From the NCBI RefSeq assembly GCF_022810305.1, contig NZ_JALGQH010000001.1:248001-312000 (forward strand): a stretch of DNA of 64,000 bases, read 5' to 3'. Positions 1 through 10,095 of this stretch are shown here, piece by piece; positions within the stretch are counted from its first letter, which is position 1, and each line of letters starts with the position of its first letter. This DNA is from Rhodococcus sp. ARC_M6 (GTDB lineage Bacteria > Actinomycetota > Actinomycetes > Mycobacteriales > Mycobacteriaceae). The notes under the pieces were generated by a model that saw only the letters and a list, made by a program, of their open reading frames with translations, was not told the origin of the DNA and searched no databases. Both the position numbers and the translations under genes were made by a program.

Positions 1-8
1 GGCGGCGT

Positions 9-55
9 GATTGTGAAGGATTTCGCTCGCTGAGCAGACGAAATCCTTCACAATC
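9..55. terminator. Hairpin, probable terminator / repeated palindrome
   Basis: A 17-nt arm (GATTGTGAAGGATTTCG) is repeated as its exact reverse complement after a short loop. It lies just past the stop of the minus-strand permease gene and is suited to end that transcript. A closely related palindrome stands at 2836-2883, on the other side of the same two-gene operon, so it may also be a dispersed intergenic repeat. Confidence 0.7.
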
Positions 56-62
56 GGAACTC

Positions 63-2075
63 TTAAACCTCGATCGGCGGGTGCAATCTGTCCATCGTCC
101 ACTGCCGATTGCGCCGAGCGGCAAGGGAACTGGCTGCCAGGGACGCAACCAGCAGTCCACCTAGTACCGCTATGGACACCCAGAGCCTCGAGTCGATGCC
201 GCCGACGGTGAGTTGTCGCAATCCGTTGACGGCGTAGGTCATCGGATCGAAGGGGTGGATTATCTGGAACGGTTTTGCGGTTGTTTCTACCGGATAGATG
301 CCGCCCGCCGAAACGAGTTGCAGCATCAGGAATGCCAGGGTGACGACGCGTCCGACGGACACCCCGAAGATCGCGTTGAATGCTTGGATCAAGGCCATGT
401 AGGTGGCGGTGATGAGGATCAGGAAGCCGACGGTACCCGCGGTGTGTGTGGGGTGTAACCCCACCCCGAAGTGCACCACCACGTACATGACGAGCACCTG
501 GCAGATGCCGATCAACAGTGCCGGCCAGTACGACGCGAGGACGACGCGCAGCGCGCCCAACCCGTTGGCGATGGGTCGGTTCTGCAGCGGTTTGAGGAGC
601 ATCCAGGTGATGATGCCGCCGACGAATAGTGCGAGGGGTAGGAAGAACGGGGCAAAGCCCGTACCGAATGTGCTGGCTCGGTTTTCGTAGGTTTCCTGTA
701 ATTCGACGGGGCTGGAGAGTGTTTGGGCTGTGGCGGTTCGCTGCTGGTCGGTCCAACTGGGGATTTGTCCGGCGCCTTCGGTCAGCTTGCTTGCCAGTTC
801 GGCGGAACCGGCTTGCAACTGTTGTGTGCCGCCTGCGAGTGTGGCTGCGCCGGTAGAGAGTTCGATGCTGCCGTCGGTGAGTTGAACCAGGCCGCTGCTG
901 AGAGTTTGAGCTCCGGCATTGACTTCTTGGCCACCGTCGCGGAGTTGGACGAGGCCATTGCGTAGTTCTCCGCCGCCGCCCACTGCGGCGTTCAAACCGG
1001 CGCGGAAGGTGCTCGACGGATCGCCGAGTTGGTAGGCGAGTTGCTGTGCGCCTCCTTTTAGTTCGGCCAGTTGGCCCATCGTGGCCTCGCCGAAACCTTG
1101 GTTGCGGAGGATGTCCTGCGCGGGAGCCAGGGCATTGGCGATCTGCTGTGATAGCGGATCGGGGTTCATTCGTAGAGCGGCCACCGCTTGGTTCACCAAC
1201 TGGGTCGCCTGAGCTTGTGTGTTGCCCAGAACGCTGAGCTGATCGACAACCTGGGTGACACCACCGCTGAGTTGTGTTGCACCGTCGCCCAGTTGGCCGG
1301 CTCCGAGATTGAGCTGACCCAATCCGTCTGTCAGGGCGAGGATTCCTCCGGTGGCGGTATCGATTCCCGTCGAGAGTTGAGCGGTGCCACCGGCCAGGGT
1401 GGCGGCGCCGTCGCGGGCGGTCACCATGTTGTCGGCCAAAGTCTTGGAGCCACTGGCAAGTTGGCCTGCTCCGTCATTGGCCGTCGTCATTCCGGTCGAG
1501 AGTTGCTGGGCTCCGTCGGCTGCCTGTTTCAACCCGGCACCGGCGTCGGTGAGTCCGAGAAGTACCGTTTCGACAGACTGGGCGCCAATCGTGGCGCCTA
1601 CCTGATTGAGAATCTGCTGGGCAGCATTTTGGCCGATGATGGTGCCGAGATAGTTGTTCACGTCGTTGAATGCGAACTGCAACTGGGCTTTATGCGGATT
1701 CGCGGAAGTCGGAGACCCTACGGCTTCGCTGAAGTTCTCGGGGAGGGTCAGAGAGAAGTAGAAGGTGCCGTCAGAAACGCCGTCTGCTGCTTCCGTCGGT
1801 GAGACGAGATGTAAGTCGAGTTCGCCGGAGTCCATGAGCGCCTGGCTTACCTCGTCGCCGGCGTTGAGTTTCTGACCTTGGACCATGGCGCCGCGGTCGA
1901 TGTTCACCAAGGCGACTGGGACCTTGTTGACCTCACCAAACGGATTCCAGAACGCCCACAAGTACATTGCGCCGTAGAGAAGCGGCATCAGAATGATGGT
2001 GACGAGTGCGATTCGGGGCATGGCTCCCCGGGAGAACCGCTTGAGTTCGGTTCCGAGTGACATTCCTGCAAGCAT
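63..2075 (-). CDS. YhgE/Pip-type membrane protein, ABC-2-like permease
   Basis: A 670-aa protein of the YhgE/Pip family. Near the N-terminus a hydrophobic segment contains MPLLYGAMYLWAF, followed by an extracytoplasmic region with VPVALVNIDRGA, typical of the family. The middle (about residues 170-460) is a long run of loose L-x2-G-x3-L-x2-G repeats, expected to form a coiled or helical-bundle stalk. The C-terminus holds about five membrane segments of the ABC-2 permease type. I chose the ATG at 2075 because it lies 5 nt past the stop of the upstream ATPase gene and has GAGG before it; the frame stays open further upstream but would overlap the ATPase. The pair probably forms an exporter or phage-infection-type complex; the substrate cannot be told. 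Confidence 0.85.
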   Translation of the reverse strand: MLAGMSLGTELKRFSRGAMPRIALVTIILMPLLYGAMYLWAFWNPFGEVNKVPVALVNIDRGAMVQGQKLNAGDEVSQALMDSGELDLHLVSPTEAADGVSDGTFYFSLTLPENFSEAVGSPTSANPHKAQLQFAFNDVNNYLGTIIGQNAAQQILNQVGATIGAQSVETVLLGLTDAGAGLKQAADGAQQLSTGMTTANDGAGQLASGSKTLADNMVTARDGAATLAGGTAQLSTGIDTATGGILALTDGLGQLNLGAGQLGDGATQLSGGVTQVVDQLSVLGNTQAQATQLVNQAVAALRMNPDPLSQQIANALAPAQDILRNQGFGEATMGQLAELKGGAQQLAYQLGDPSSTFRAGLNAAVGGGGELRNGLVQLRDGGQEVNAGAQTLSSGLVQLTDGSIELSTGAATLAGGTQQLQAGSAELASKLTEGAGQIPSWTDQQRTATAQTLSSPVELQETYENRASTFGTGFAPFFLPLALFVGGIITWMLLKPLQNRPIANGLGALRVVLASYWPALLIGICQVLVMYVVVHFGVGLHPTHTAGTVGFLILITATYMALIQAFNAIFGVSVGRVVTLAFLMLQLVSAGGIYPVETTAKPFQIIHPFDPMTYAVNGLRQLTVGGIDSRLWVSIAVLGGLLVASLAASSLAARRNRQWTMDRLHPPIEV

Positions 2076-2080
2076 CGCGG

Positions 2081-2767
2081 TTACCTCGCCCCTTCTTGTT
2101 CGGGATTGGTGACATCTTCGAGCAGCGTGACGGATTCGGCGGGTGATCCGTCGGGAAGCGGGTTCACGGTGGAGCAGATGATGGTCTGGTGCCGCCCCAA
2201 GTCGGCGAGGCGCTCCACCAGATAGGCGCGCTCGGAATCGCGTCGGACCTGTTCGAGGTCGTCGATGACGAGTACCGCCGGTTTCTTGGTGTTCGCGACG
2301 GCGATGCGCAGCAGGGTGGCTTCGAGTTCGCCGAGATCGCTGACGTACTGGCCGAGGCGGGGCAAAGGGTGATCGCCGAACACCGGAGTGCACACTGCGG
2401 AGAGTTCAGGCTTGCCGGCGCGGCCGATCAGCTTGTACCAGGGTGCGTCCCAACGGATCTGCTCGGTGATGAGGTCGCGAACGGTGACGGATTCCGCCAA
2501 TTCGTCGATGCCCTCGAAGCCGGCGATGGAGCAGATCTTGAAGATGTCACGAGGGTGGGTGCGTCCGAATACGTTGAGCGAACCGGAACTTGGCTTCAAC
2601 CTGCCGCTGAGTGCAAGGAGCAGTGAGGTGCGTCCCGATCCGCTCGACCCTTCGATGACGGTGACTCCGCCCGCCGCGGTATCGAGATTGATCGGACCGA
2701 ACACCGGGCCCCAGGGGCCGTCCAGCGTCAAGTCTCGTGCCACTAGTGCCAAGCCTGGAGCGGTCAC
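2081..2767 (-). CDS. ABC transporter ATP-binding protein
   Basis: A 228-aa ABC ATPase, the likely partner of the downstream YhgE/Pip permease in a two-gene operon. A Walker A motif (GSSGSGRTS) and a Walker B motif (VLVIDDLE) are visible. The signature motif is poor: the expected LSGGQ position reads roughly YVSDLGELE, so the protein is divergent. I chose the GTG at 2767 because it has GAGGTGA five bases upstream; a TTG at 2818 is an alternative that adds 17 residues. The role is inferred from pairing. Confidence 0.75.
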   Translation of the reverse strand: MTAPGLALVARDLTLDGPWGPVFGPINLDTAAGGVTVIEGSSGSGRTSLLLALSGRLKPSSGSLNVFGRTHPRDIFKICSIAGFEGIDELAESVTVRDLITEQIRWDAPWYKLIGRAGKPELSAVCTPVFGDHPLPRLGQYVSDLGELEATLLRIAVANTKKPAVLVIDDLEQVRRDSERAYLVERLADLGRHQTIICSTVNPLPDGSPAESVTLLEDVTNPEQEGAR

Positions 2768-2835
2768 AGCGTTCACCTCGTCTGTCGGATTCGGCAACTT
2801 CGGTTCAGCCAACCACAACCAGCGACAAACGCGCG

Positions 2836-2883
2836 GATCGTGAAGGATTTCACTCGCTCAGTGAGCGAAACTCCTTCACGATC
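2836..2883. repeat. Palindrome related to the hairpin at 9-55
   Basis: A 48-bp imperfect palindrome whose arms start GATCGTGAAGGATTTC and end CTCCTTCACGATC. The 12-nt core GTGAAGGATTTC is identical to that at 9-55. It lies between the ATPase start and the fadE5 terminator, so it is not placed as a terminator for either gene and may be a mobile or repeated intergenic palindrome. Confidence 0.6.
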
Positions 2884-2895
2884 AGGAGACGGAAA

Positions 2896-2935
2896 TGGGT
2901 CCGGCCGCCGAGGTTCACCTCGGCGGCCGGACCCA
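2896..2935. terminator. Terminator of the fadE5-type gene
   Basis: Perfect 18-bp arms (TGGGTCCGGCCGCCGAGG and its complement) around a TTCA loop, 12 bp past the stop of the acyl-CoA dehydrogenase gene. Confidence 0.85.
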
Positions 2936-2947
2936 CTTCAGAAGAAA

Positions 2948-4783
2948 TCAGAACGCAGCTTCGTCGATTTCCATGATGTCGTTGTCCGTGTTCGCGATGA
3001 TCTCGCGTGACGCGGTGAGTTCGGGCAAGACGTTCTTGGCGAAGAAGGACGCGATGGCGACCTTGCCCTCGTAGAACGCCTTGTCCTTGTCGGATGCCCC
3101 GTTATCGAGCGCGGCCAGTGCGACCTCCGACTGGCGGAGCAGCTGCCAGCCGATGATCAGGTCGCCGACGGCCATCAGGAAGCGCACGGAGCCGAGGCCG
3201 ACCTTGTACAGCTCGGACGGCTGCTCTTGGGCGCCCATGAGGAACCCGGTGAGCGTGGCAGCCATGGCCTGGACGTCTTCGAGAGCGGTAGCGAGCAGTG
3301 CTCGCTCCGTCTTGAGACGACCGTTGCCGGCTTCGCTGTCGATGAAGGTCTTGACCTGTCCGGCAACGTGCGCGAGTGCGACGCCGCGGTCACGGGCGAT
3401 CTTGCGGAAGAAGAAGTCCTGCGCCTGGATGGCGGTGGTGCCTTCGTACAGCGAGTCGATCTTGGAGTCGCGGATGTACTGCTCGATCGGGTAGTCCTGC
3501 AGGAAGCCGGATCCGCCGAGGGTCTGCAGGCTGTCCGTCAGGTACTGGTACGCACGCTCGGAGCCGACGCCCTTGACGATGGGGAGCAACAGGTCGTTGA
3601 CGCGGAACGCGGTGTCCTTGTCAGCGCCTGAGACGTGCTGGGCGACAACCTCGTCCTGGTGTGCTGCGGTGTAGAGGTATACAGCGCGCAGGCCTTCGGA
3701 GTATGCCTTCTGCATTGCGAGGCTACGACGCACGTCGGGGTGGTGCGTGATCGTGACGCGCGGTGCGGCCTTGTTGCTCATCTGGGTGAGATCGGCGCCC
3801 TGGACGCGCTGCTTGGCGTAGTCGAGTGCGTTGAGGTAACCGGTGGAGAGCGTGGAGATCGCCTTGGTGCCCACCATCATTCGAGCGTGCTCGATGACGT
3901 CGAACATCTGCGCGATGCCGTTGTGGACGTCGCCCACCAGCCAACCCTGTGCGGGGATTCCGTGGCCACCGAAGGTGAGCTCACAGGTGGTGGACGCTTT
4001 GAGGCCCATCTTGTGCTCGACGTTGGTGACAAAAACGCCGTTGCGCTCGCCGAGCGTGTCGGTCTCGAAGTCGAAGTGCGTCTTCGGGACGAAGAAGAGG
4101 CTCAGGCCCTTGGTGCCCGGTCCGGCGCCTTCGGGGCGAGCGAGAACGAGGTGGAAGATGTTCTCGAACAGGTCGTCAGAGGTTGCAGAGGTGATGAAGC
4201 GCTTCACGCCCTCGATGTGCCAGGAGCCGTCGTCCTGCGCGATGGCCTTGGTGCGGCCGGCGCCGACGTCGGAGCCGGCGTCGGGCTCGGTGAGGACCAT
4301 GGTGGCGCCCCATCCGCGTTCGACGGCGGTGGCTGCCCACTTCTTCTGCTCTTCGGTGCCGTTGTTGAACATCACGTCGGCGAAGGAGGGGCCGGCCTGG
4401 TACATGAAGGCTGCAGGCTGTGCACCGAGCATCATTTCTGCGATGGCCCAGACGACCGTGCGGGGGACGGGTACGCCGCCGATCTCTTCGCTCAGACCCA
4501 TGCGGAACCATTCGGCGTCCCACATGGCTTTGAAGGACTTCTTGAACGACTCGGGCAGAGTCGCCTCGTGGGTCTCAGGATCGAAGACAGGAGGGTTGCG
4601 GTCGGCGTCGGCAAATGCCTCGCCTAGGGGTCCCTCGGCCAGACGGGCGACCTCGGCCAGCATGTTGCGGACGGTGTCGGCATCTAGATCGCTCCAAGCG
4701 CCTTCGCCCAGTAGCTTTTCCAGTCCGAGCACCTCGAAGAGGTTGAACTCGAGGTCTCGAACGTTGCTCTTGTAATGGCCCAT
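2948..4783 (-). CDS. fadE5: Acyl-CoA dehydrogenase, FadE5 type
   Basis: A 611-aa FAD-dependent acyl-CoA dehydrogenase. The N-terminus [17 protein letters not shown] and the overall sequence closely resemble my recollection of mycobacterial FadE5 (Rv0244c), which oxidises a broad range of saturated acyl-CoAs in beta-oxidation. Visible features include the FAD/substrate segment [19 protein letters not shown], the central domain ending in [14 protein letters not shown]-like sequence, and the C-terminal helical domain with [20 protein letters not shown] followed by YEGTTAIQ, which holds the likely catalytic Glu. I chose the ATG at 4783 by family N-terminus; the open frame extends to 4888. It is longer than classic 380-aa enzymes but normal for this subfamily. 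Confidence 0.93.
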   Translation of the reverse strand: MGHYKSNVRDLEFNLFEVLGLEKLLGEGAWSDLDADTVRNMLAEVARLAEGPLGEAFADADRNPPVFDPETHEATLPESFKKSFKAMWDAEWFRMGLSEEIGGVPVPRTVVWAIAEMMLGAQPAAFMYQAGPSFADVMFNNGTEEQKKWAATAVERGWGATMVLTEPDAGSDVGAGRTKAIAQDDGSWHIEGVKRFITSATSDDLFENIFHLVLARPEGAGPGTKGLSLFFVPKTHFDFETDTLGERNGVFVTNVEHKMGLKASTTCELTFGGHGIPAQGWLVGDVHNGIAQMFDVIEHARMMVGTKAISTLSTGYLNALDYAKQRVQGADLTQMSNKAAPRVTITHHPDVRRSLAMQKAYSEGLRAVYLYTAAHQDEVVAQHVSGADKDTAFRVNDLLLPIVKGVGSERAYQYLTDSLQTLGGSGFLQDYPIEQYIRDSKIDSLYEGTTAIQAQDFFFRKIARDRGVALAHVAGQVKTFIDSEAGNGRLKTERALLATALEDVQAMAATLTGFLMGAQEQPSELYKVGLGSVRFLMAVGDLIIGWQLLRQSEVALAALDNGASDKDKAFYEGKVAIASFFAKNVLPELTASREIIANTDNDIMEIDEAAF

Positions 4784-4844
4784 GTCTTCTGCTTCTCCCA
4801 GTGAGGTGGTGCGGTCCAGCACTCCTAGTACCGCCCGAAGTTTA

Positions 4845-4858
4845 TTACTCGTCGGTAA
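4845..4858. promoter_or_regulatory. Possible operator upstream of fadE5
   Basis: TTACTCGTCGGTAA has TTAC/GTAA arms inside a locally AT-rich patch of the fadE5 upstream region. A second TTAC occurs 20 bp away. It is short and could be chance; a TetR-type repressor site is a guess. Confidence 0.25.
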
Positions 4859-4884
4859 CTTAATACATGTTACTAGTCGTTCTT

Positions 4885-5514
4885 TCAACTGCCAACATCT
4901 AATTTCCGGCCGATGACAAGTGCATCGATCGCGATTCCCGTTTCGGTGTGCCGGTGAGGGTTTCCGGCGATCTCGAACCTGAGTCTCGGGCCGAACTCTC
5001 GCATCAAATCCTCTGGGGTGTAAAGGATTTCAGGTTCCATGGGTCCGCCGACGCCGTAGTCGACGTTACTTCGGTCGTGACCCAAAATCATGAGGATTCC
5101 ATCAGGTTTCAGGGAATTTATGGCACGGTTCACAACCGAAATGAGCTCCGGAGCGGGGAGATGGAGGTATAGAACGAGTGCGAGGTCGTATTCGGAGCCG
5201 TACTCAACCGTTCTGACATCACCGCATCGGTAGTCGAGGCGCTCGACAACTGCGCGTGGCGATCGGGCCGCGATCGCCCGTGCCTGCTCGATAGCAACGG
5301 ACGAGAAGTCGATGCCTGTCACTGTCCAGCCGCGCGTTGCCAGCCACAGCGCATTGCGGCCCTCTCCGCACGCCAGGTCCAGAGCCTGGCCATGGGGGAG
5401 GGCCGTCGCGTATTCCACCAGAAGTTCGTTGGGAGGAACGCCCCGGGCGAGTTCCGTTTGTTCGTATTTCTTGTCCCAGTCGGCGGCGTCCATAAGAAGG
5501 AACGCTAGCGTCAC
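4885..5514 (-). CDS. Class I SAM-dependent methyltransferase
   Basis: A protein of about 209 aa with the SAM-binding motif [18 protein letters not shown], then the acidic end of strand 2 (VTGIDFS) and a post-motif region [11 protein letters not shown], typical of small TehB/UbiE-like methyltransferases. The GTG at 5514 directly abuts the TGA of the upstream ABC permease, suggesting translational coupling; an ATG at 5493 ([12 protein letters not shown]) is an equally likely start and fits the family better. It is the third gene of the ABC operon. The substrate is unknown. Confidence 0.8.
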   Translation of the reverse strand: MTLAFLLMDAADWDKKYEQTELARGVPPNELLVEYATALPHGQALDLACGEGRNALWLATRGWTVTGIDFSSVAIEQARAIAARSPRAVVERLDYRCGDVRTVEYGSEYDLALVLYLHLPAPELISVVNRAINSLKPDGILMILGHDRSNVDYGVGGPMEPEILYTPEDLMREFGPRLRFEIAGNPHRHTETGIAIDALVIGRKLDVGS

Positions 5515-7998
5515 TCAGTTGTCGCGCACTCCGTCCATCGGGTTCTTTCGTAGTCCGGCCCGTGTCGGAATGGTGATCGAGAAAAATCCGAGGACAGCGG
5601 TGACGGCAATGATCGATCCGTAGATCAGCGGCGAGACGGTCGGTACGGGCACGCCGGAGACAGCCATGGCGATCCCCATCAGCGGCGGTAGTGCGATCAG
5701 TGTTCCGACAACCACGGCGATACCGACCACCATGACGGATTCGATGCGCATCATCGCGCGGACTTGCTTTGTCCGTGCACCCACGAGTTGAAGGAGTGCA
5801 AATTCTCGCGAGCGTTCGGCGGTAGCCGCTACCAAGGTGTTGACGACGGCGACTGCCAGGTACCCGAGGAGGATGAGCACCGCGAGGATGCTGACCCAGG
5901 ATTGCGTACGACGCTCATCCGCGCCGGCGGCCCCGAACTGATCCTGGTTCATGGCAGATACAGAAGCGACGGAGCGCAGGGACTGCTGCACTTCGGCAGA
6001 CCGGCCGGGTTCGGTGCTCACGAGAACTGTGTCGATCAGTCCATCGGTGGAATGCTTGCGCATGGTGTCGATGGGCAGGGTCACGTCACCGAATCCGAGA
6101 CCGCGGCTGTATTTTGCGACGACCAACGGATGTATCAGTGTGCCGTCGCCGAGATGGAGGTCGATTCGTCGACCGACCTTCGCGCCGAGCGTGAAGGCTC
6201 CGTCGGCGCTGACGGCAACGGTGTCGCCGGTCAACGCTGTCAGATCACCTTCGGTGACATCGAGATCGAGAGTGGAGGGCGTGAGCGTGGCGTCGATGCC
6301 TTGAGCGGAGATCGGTGTGACAGTGCTTTCTTCCCCAGCCGGTACGGGCAGTACCGAACTACGTACGACGGGATTCGCTGCCCTTACTCCGGGAACAGCC
6401 GCGATAGTCTCGAGGAGTGCCGGAGCGATGCCGGCGGGAGCGCCGACAACCAGATCAGCGGTGACACCCTCGACCGACTGGCTTTCCGCTTCGGTGGCGA
6501 CGGTGCTCTGGCTGAAGAACTGCACCGATCCCAACGCGATGGCCAGGGCGAGCGGCACAATGGCAGCAGAGAGCCGCCGGGACTGGGATTCGGCATTTGC
6601 GGCAGCAAGAACTTTCGGCGCGGATCGGCTGCGCCGCAAAGGCCCGCCGAGGATGCGAATGATGTTGCGCACCAGCATGGGTCCGATCAGTGCAACCGAA
6701 AAGATGAGCAGCAGTGCGCTGCCGCCGGCGCCGGCAGCAGCTATTTCGCTCGGCAGAAACGCCGGAATAATGGACATGGCCAGCCCGGTGACTCCCAGCG
6801 AGACGCCCGTAATGATTCGGCCGCGGCTCAATGCGGCCGGGCCGCTCTCGGATTCGCGGAGTGCCTCGATGGGATCGAGCTTCGCTGGCCGGCGCGCGGC
6901 AATCGCTGCGGCACCTCGCGCAGTCAGGAGACAGATAACGAACGCGGCGAGAGCGGGAATTGGGCTGTACACCAAGGCGAAGTCGGTAGGCATTACGCCC
7001 GCGTCGGCGAACTGCGCGACCAGAACGCGGGCGAGCAGGAATCCGGGAACCAGTCCGAGGGCAGCTGCCGCGGCTGCCACGAGGACAACCTCGCGGCCGA
7101 TCATCGTGTGAACCTGGCGTGTGGTGGCGCCAATTGCTCTCAGCAGGGCAAACTCTCGTCGACGTGAGTTGATCGACAGCGACAACGTACTGGACACGAC
7201 GAACATGCTGACCATCAACGCCAGGCCGGCAAAGGACGCGCAGAGCACGATCAACTGAATGCGCGCTGCTCCGGCGTCGAGGAATTCGACGCTGCCGCGT
7301 GCGGTCCCGGTAGAGATCTCGGAATCGGTTCCGGAGAGTGCCTGCCGGGCAAGTGCCGCGGCATCTACGCCGTCAGCGGCGATCAATCCGATTGCGGTCA
7401 CGGAGTCCTGGTGCGGCCACAACTGCCGTGCCCGCTGGTCGCTCAAAAATAGGGTGGCGGGTCGTTCGGGTGATGGTTCAACGGCGGTATCGACCATTCC
7501 GACAACCGTGTATGAGCTGTCTATTCCGCCGTATGCCAGTGTAATTCGTTCCCCGATGGTGCCGCCCATAGTGGACACCACTTCGTCGAGATTGTGCGGT
7601 GCACGTCCTTCGGTGAGAGTGTAGGGAGCCAGTTGTGCTGTGCTCCAAGGATGCGCATCCAGGACTGTGCCGTTCGAGGTACTCAGAGGCACTGAGAAAT
7701 CCGGAACCGCAGTGACGCCGCGCAGCGAACTCAGTCGCTCGGTAACGTCGAGGGTGAGAGTAACCCGTTCTGCAAACGGCTGATCGGCGTCTTCAACGAT
7801 CGCCAATGATTGCGGCCCACTCACGACGGCGTCGGCACCGGCGTAGAGGTGGGGGGCCACTCCGCCTCGGACCCCCGACTCCAACAGGATCCCCAATGAA
7901 CAGGTGAGTAGGGCAGCGCAGAACACGGAGATGAACACCGCGACAAAGCCGGATCGGTGCGCTTTCAGATGAGCAATTGTGTGCGCCTTCATGTTCAC
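5515..7998 (-). CDS. ABC transporter permease, FtsX/MacB type
   Basis: An 827-aa permease with two FtsX domains. One N-terminal membrane segment (residues about 15-35) precedes a large extracytoplasmic domain. Three membrane helices near residues 255-375 follow, including the family segment SRRREFALLRAIGATTRQV. A second membrane segment, extracytoplasmic domain and three C-terminal helices repeat the plan, with SREFALLQLVGARTKQV. The GTG at 7998 overlaps the ATPase stop by 4 bp (GTGA); an ATG at 7992 is the alternative. With the upstream ATPase it should form a LolCDE/MacB- or peptide-resistance-type transporter that works on lipids or membrane-active peptides rather than by classic import. 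Confidence 0.92.
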   Translation of the reverse strand: MNMKAHTIAHLKAHRSGFVAVFISVFCAALLTCSLGILLESGVRGGVAPHLYAGADAVVSGPQSLAIVEDADQPFAERVTLTLDVTERLSSLRGVTAVPDFSVPLSTSNGTVLDAHPWSTAQLAPYTLTEGRAPHNLDEVVSTMGGTIGERITLAYGGIDSSYTVVGMVDTAVEPSPERPATLFLSDQRARQLWPHQDSVTAIGLIAADGVDAAALARQALSGTDSEISTGTARGSVEFLDAGAARIQLIVLCASFAGLALMVSMFVVSSTLSLSINSRRREFALLRAIGATTRQVHTMIGREVVLVAAAAAALGLVPGFLLARVLVAQFADAGVMPTDFALVYSPIPALAAFVICLLTARGAAAIAARRPAKLDPIEALRESESGPAALSRGRIITGVSLGVTGLAMSIIPAFLPSEIAAAGAGGSALLLIFSVALIGPMLVRNIIRILGGPLRRSRSAPKVLAAANAESQSRRLSAAIVPLALAIALGSVQFFSQSTVATEAESQSVEGVTADLVVGAPAGIAPALLETIAAVPGVRAANPVVRSSVLPVPAGEESTVTPISAQGIDATLTPSTLDLDVTEGDLTALTGDTVAVSADGAFTLGAKVGRRIDLHLGDGTLIHPLVVAKYSRGLGFGDVTLPIDTMRKHSTDGLIDTVLVSTEPGRSAEVQQSLRSVASVSAMNQDQFGAAGADERRTQSWVSILAVLILLGYLAVAVVNTLVAATAERSREFALLQLVGARTKQVRAMMRIESVMVVGIAVVVGTLIALPPLMGIAMAVSGVPVPTVSPLIYGSIIAVTAVLGFFSITIPTRAGLRKNPMDGVRDN

Positions 7999-8759
7999 CA
8001 GTCCCCGAGGTGTGTCATGCGGTCGGCAACCTGCGCTGGTGTGGGGCGATCCAGATGCCCGACCAGTTTTCCGTCGGCGAGGAACAGCACCCGATCCGCG
8101 TACGACGCAGCCACCGGGTCGTGGGTGACCATGACAACGGTCTGATCGAACTCGGCGGAGGTGCGCCGGAGCAGTTCCAAAACCTGCTTGGCGCTGCGGG
8201 AGTCGAGTGCGCCGGTCGGTTCGTCGGCAAAGAGTGCGTCGGGTCGGGTGATGAGGGCGCGGGCAATGGCCACGCGTTGTTGTTGTCCACCAGAGAGTTC
8301 GGAGGGTTTGCGTTTTCGATGAGACCCCAAGCCGACGGCCTCGAGCACAAAGGTCAGATACTGGTCGTCGGCGCGGTGGCCGGCAAGCAGCAAGGGGAGC
8401 GTCACGTTCTGTTCGACGGTGAGCGCGCCGAGTAGGTTGTACGCCTGAAATACGAATCCGATGTGATCGCGCCGGAAAATGCTGCGGGCCTTCGGCTTCA
8501 GTCGCGAGATGTCGGTATCCCCCAGATGGACGGATCCGCTGCTCGGCTGGTCGAGACCAGCCGCGCAGTGCAGGAAGGTGCTCTTGCCGGATCCGGAGGG
8601 GCCCATCACGGCGGTGAAGGTGCTGCGCGGCAGAGTGAGGCTGACGTTGTCGAGGGCAGTGACGGCACGGCGGCCGTTGCCGTAGACCTTGGTGACGTTT
8701 TCGAGTCGCACGGCGGCCCGAACCGCTGGAGGAGCGAGTACCGAGTATTCATTCTTCAT
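7995..8759 (-). CDS. ABC transporter ATP-binding protein, LolD/MacB type
   Basis: A 254-aa ATPase with Walker [11 protein letters not shown]-loop FVFQAYNLL, signature LSGGQQQR, Walker [13 protein letters not shown] and H-loop VMVTHD, all intact. Q-loop and signature wording are typical of the LolD/MacB/FtsE class that partners FtsX-like permeases, and the permease gene follows with a 4-bp overlap. The start has no strong competing site. The operon is transcribed divergently from the two-component system at 8869-10745, which may control it. Confidence 0.94.
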   Translation of the reverse strand: MKNEYSVLAPPAVRAAVRLENVTKVYGNGRRAVTALDNVSLTLPRSTFTAVMGPSGSGKSTFLHCAAGLDQPSSGSVHLGDTDISRLKPKARSIFRRDHIGFVFQAYNLLGALTVEQNVTLPLLLAGHRADDQYLTFVLEAVGLGSHRKRKPSELSGGQQQRVAIARALITRPDALFADEPTGALDSRSAKQVLELLRRTSAEFDQTVVMVTHDPVAASYADRVLFLADGKLVGHLDRPTPAQVADRMTHLGDW

Positions 8760-8868
8760 GGAATGAACGCTATGGATCGCCGGCGCCGGGCAACATCCAG
8801 CAGACTCCCGAACTGAAGGTGTATCTAGCTGTAGTGGATCGGGGCGTCGGGTGCGGCATGCTGGGACG

Positions 8869-10095
8869 GTGAAGCAGAGATTTCGGGCCGCGCGCTACGT
8901 ATTAGTCGAGGGTTGCGCAGCCGTGGTGTCACTTGCTGTGGTGATCGCGGGACTGCTGTTGATCTCCCTGTCGATTCTGGTGGTGGGCTGGGCGCTGGTG
9001 CCGGCGTATGTGAGAGCGCTTCGGTGGTGGGCGGGGCTGGCTCGTCGTCGTGCAGCCGAATACACGGATCGCCCCGTTCCGCAGCGGTATCCGCCGTTGC
9101 CTGACAATCCGACGTTGGGGGACCTTCGTCGGCTGCTCACAGATCAGTCGATGCGACGTGACTGCGCCTGGGTGGCGATCCATTCGTTCGCAGCACTCGT
9201 GGCAGGGATCCTGACGTTCGCGTTGCCACTCGGGGCTCTCAATTCCTTTGTGGTTCCGTTTTATTGGCAGGCCATGCCCGATGGTGAGCCGGTGAGCAAT
9301 CTGTACCCCGTGACATCGTGGTGGGGCGCGGCAGGCATGCCGGTTGTCGGCTTGATGTATCTACTGCTGGCATGGTGGTTGATTCCGGCGATGGCGCGGT
9401 GGCTCAGTGCGCTGGCATCGACTCTGCTTGCGCCGGATGCACGTTCGGACCTTTCGCGGCGGGTCACCGCACTCACCGCGAGTCGTGCTGCAGCGTTGGA
9501 CGCGCACTCGGCAGAACTCAAACGCATCGAGCGGGATCTGCACGACGGTGCACAGAATCGCCTGGTTGCCGTGGTGATGATGCTGGGGATGGCGGAGCGC
9601 GCACTGCAAAACAATCCGGATCAGGCACTCCCACAATTGCGTCGGGCGCAGGACGCCGCCACAGAAGCACTGAGTGAACTGCGAACCTTGGTCCACGACA
9701 TCTATCCGCCGATTCTGGACGAGCTCGGTCTCGAGGGAGCGGTATCGGCGTTGGCCGGGCGTTCCGTCGTGCCCTGCGTACTCGACGTCGAGAAACTACG
9801 CCGCGCCCCCGCAGCAGTGGAAGCCGCGGCCTACTTCGTCGTTGCCGAGGCGCTGACCAACGTCGCGAAACACAGCGGCGCTCACACTGTCACCGTCCGA
9901 GTGTGGACGGAATCCGACCCTGAGACCATGGTGATCGAAGTTCTCGACAACGGCCGCGGTGGAGCCACCTCGCGCCCGGGCGGTGGTATCGCCGGTATCC
10001 GGCGTCGAACCTCGGCGTTCGAGGGAACTGTCATGCTGGACAGTCCAGTCGCTGGGCCGACAACTATGAAGGTGGAACTCCCGTGCGGATTCTGA
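8869..10095 (+). CDS. Sensor histidine kinase, NarL/HisKA_3 class
   Basis: A 408-aa membrane kinase. Two N-terminal membrane helices, a hydrophilic stretch and two further helices (about residues 105-175) form a sensor of the type seen in DesK-like actinobacterial kinases. The phosphoacceptor motif is ERDLHDGAQNRL with the His near residue 225. The ATPase domain shows VVAEALTNVAKHSGA (N-box), EVLDNGRGG (G1) and GGGIAGIRRRTSAF (G2). I chose the GTG at 8869, with GGGAC just upstream; a GTG at 8851 adds 6 residues. It overlaps the response regulator gene by 13 bp. The divergent ABC transporter is the obvious candidate target. Confidence 0.9.
   Translation: MKQRFRAARYVLVEGCAAVVSLAVVIAGLLLISLSILVVGWALVPAYVRALRWWAGLARRRAAEYTDRPVPQRYPPLPDNPTLGDLRRLLTDQSMRRDCAWVAIHSFAALVAGILTFALPLGALNSFVVPFYWQAMPDGEPVSNLYPVTSWWGAAGMPVVGLMYLLLAWWLIPAMARWLSALASTLLAPDARSDLSRRVTALTASRAAALDAHSAELKRIERDLHDGAQNRLVAVVMMLGMAERALQNNPDQALPQLRRAQDAATEALSELRTLVHDIYPPILDELGLEGAVSALAGRSVVPCVLDVEKLRRAPAAVEAAAYFVVAEALTNVAKHSGAHTVTVRVWTESDPETMVIEVLDNGRGGATSRPGGGIAGIRRRTSAFEGTVMLDSPVAGPTTMKVELPCGF

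Noticed and set aside
3635-4627. Long plus-strand frame opposite the fadE5-type gene
   Set aside because: Antisense shadow typical of GC-rich DNA; the opposite strand encodes a well-recognised enzyme.
5764-7167. 467-codon plus-strand frame opposite the ABC permease
   Set aside because: Antisense shadow; low-complexity Gln/Arg/Gly composition without recognisable domain.
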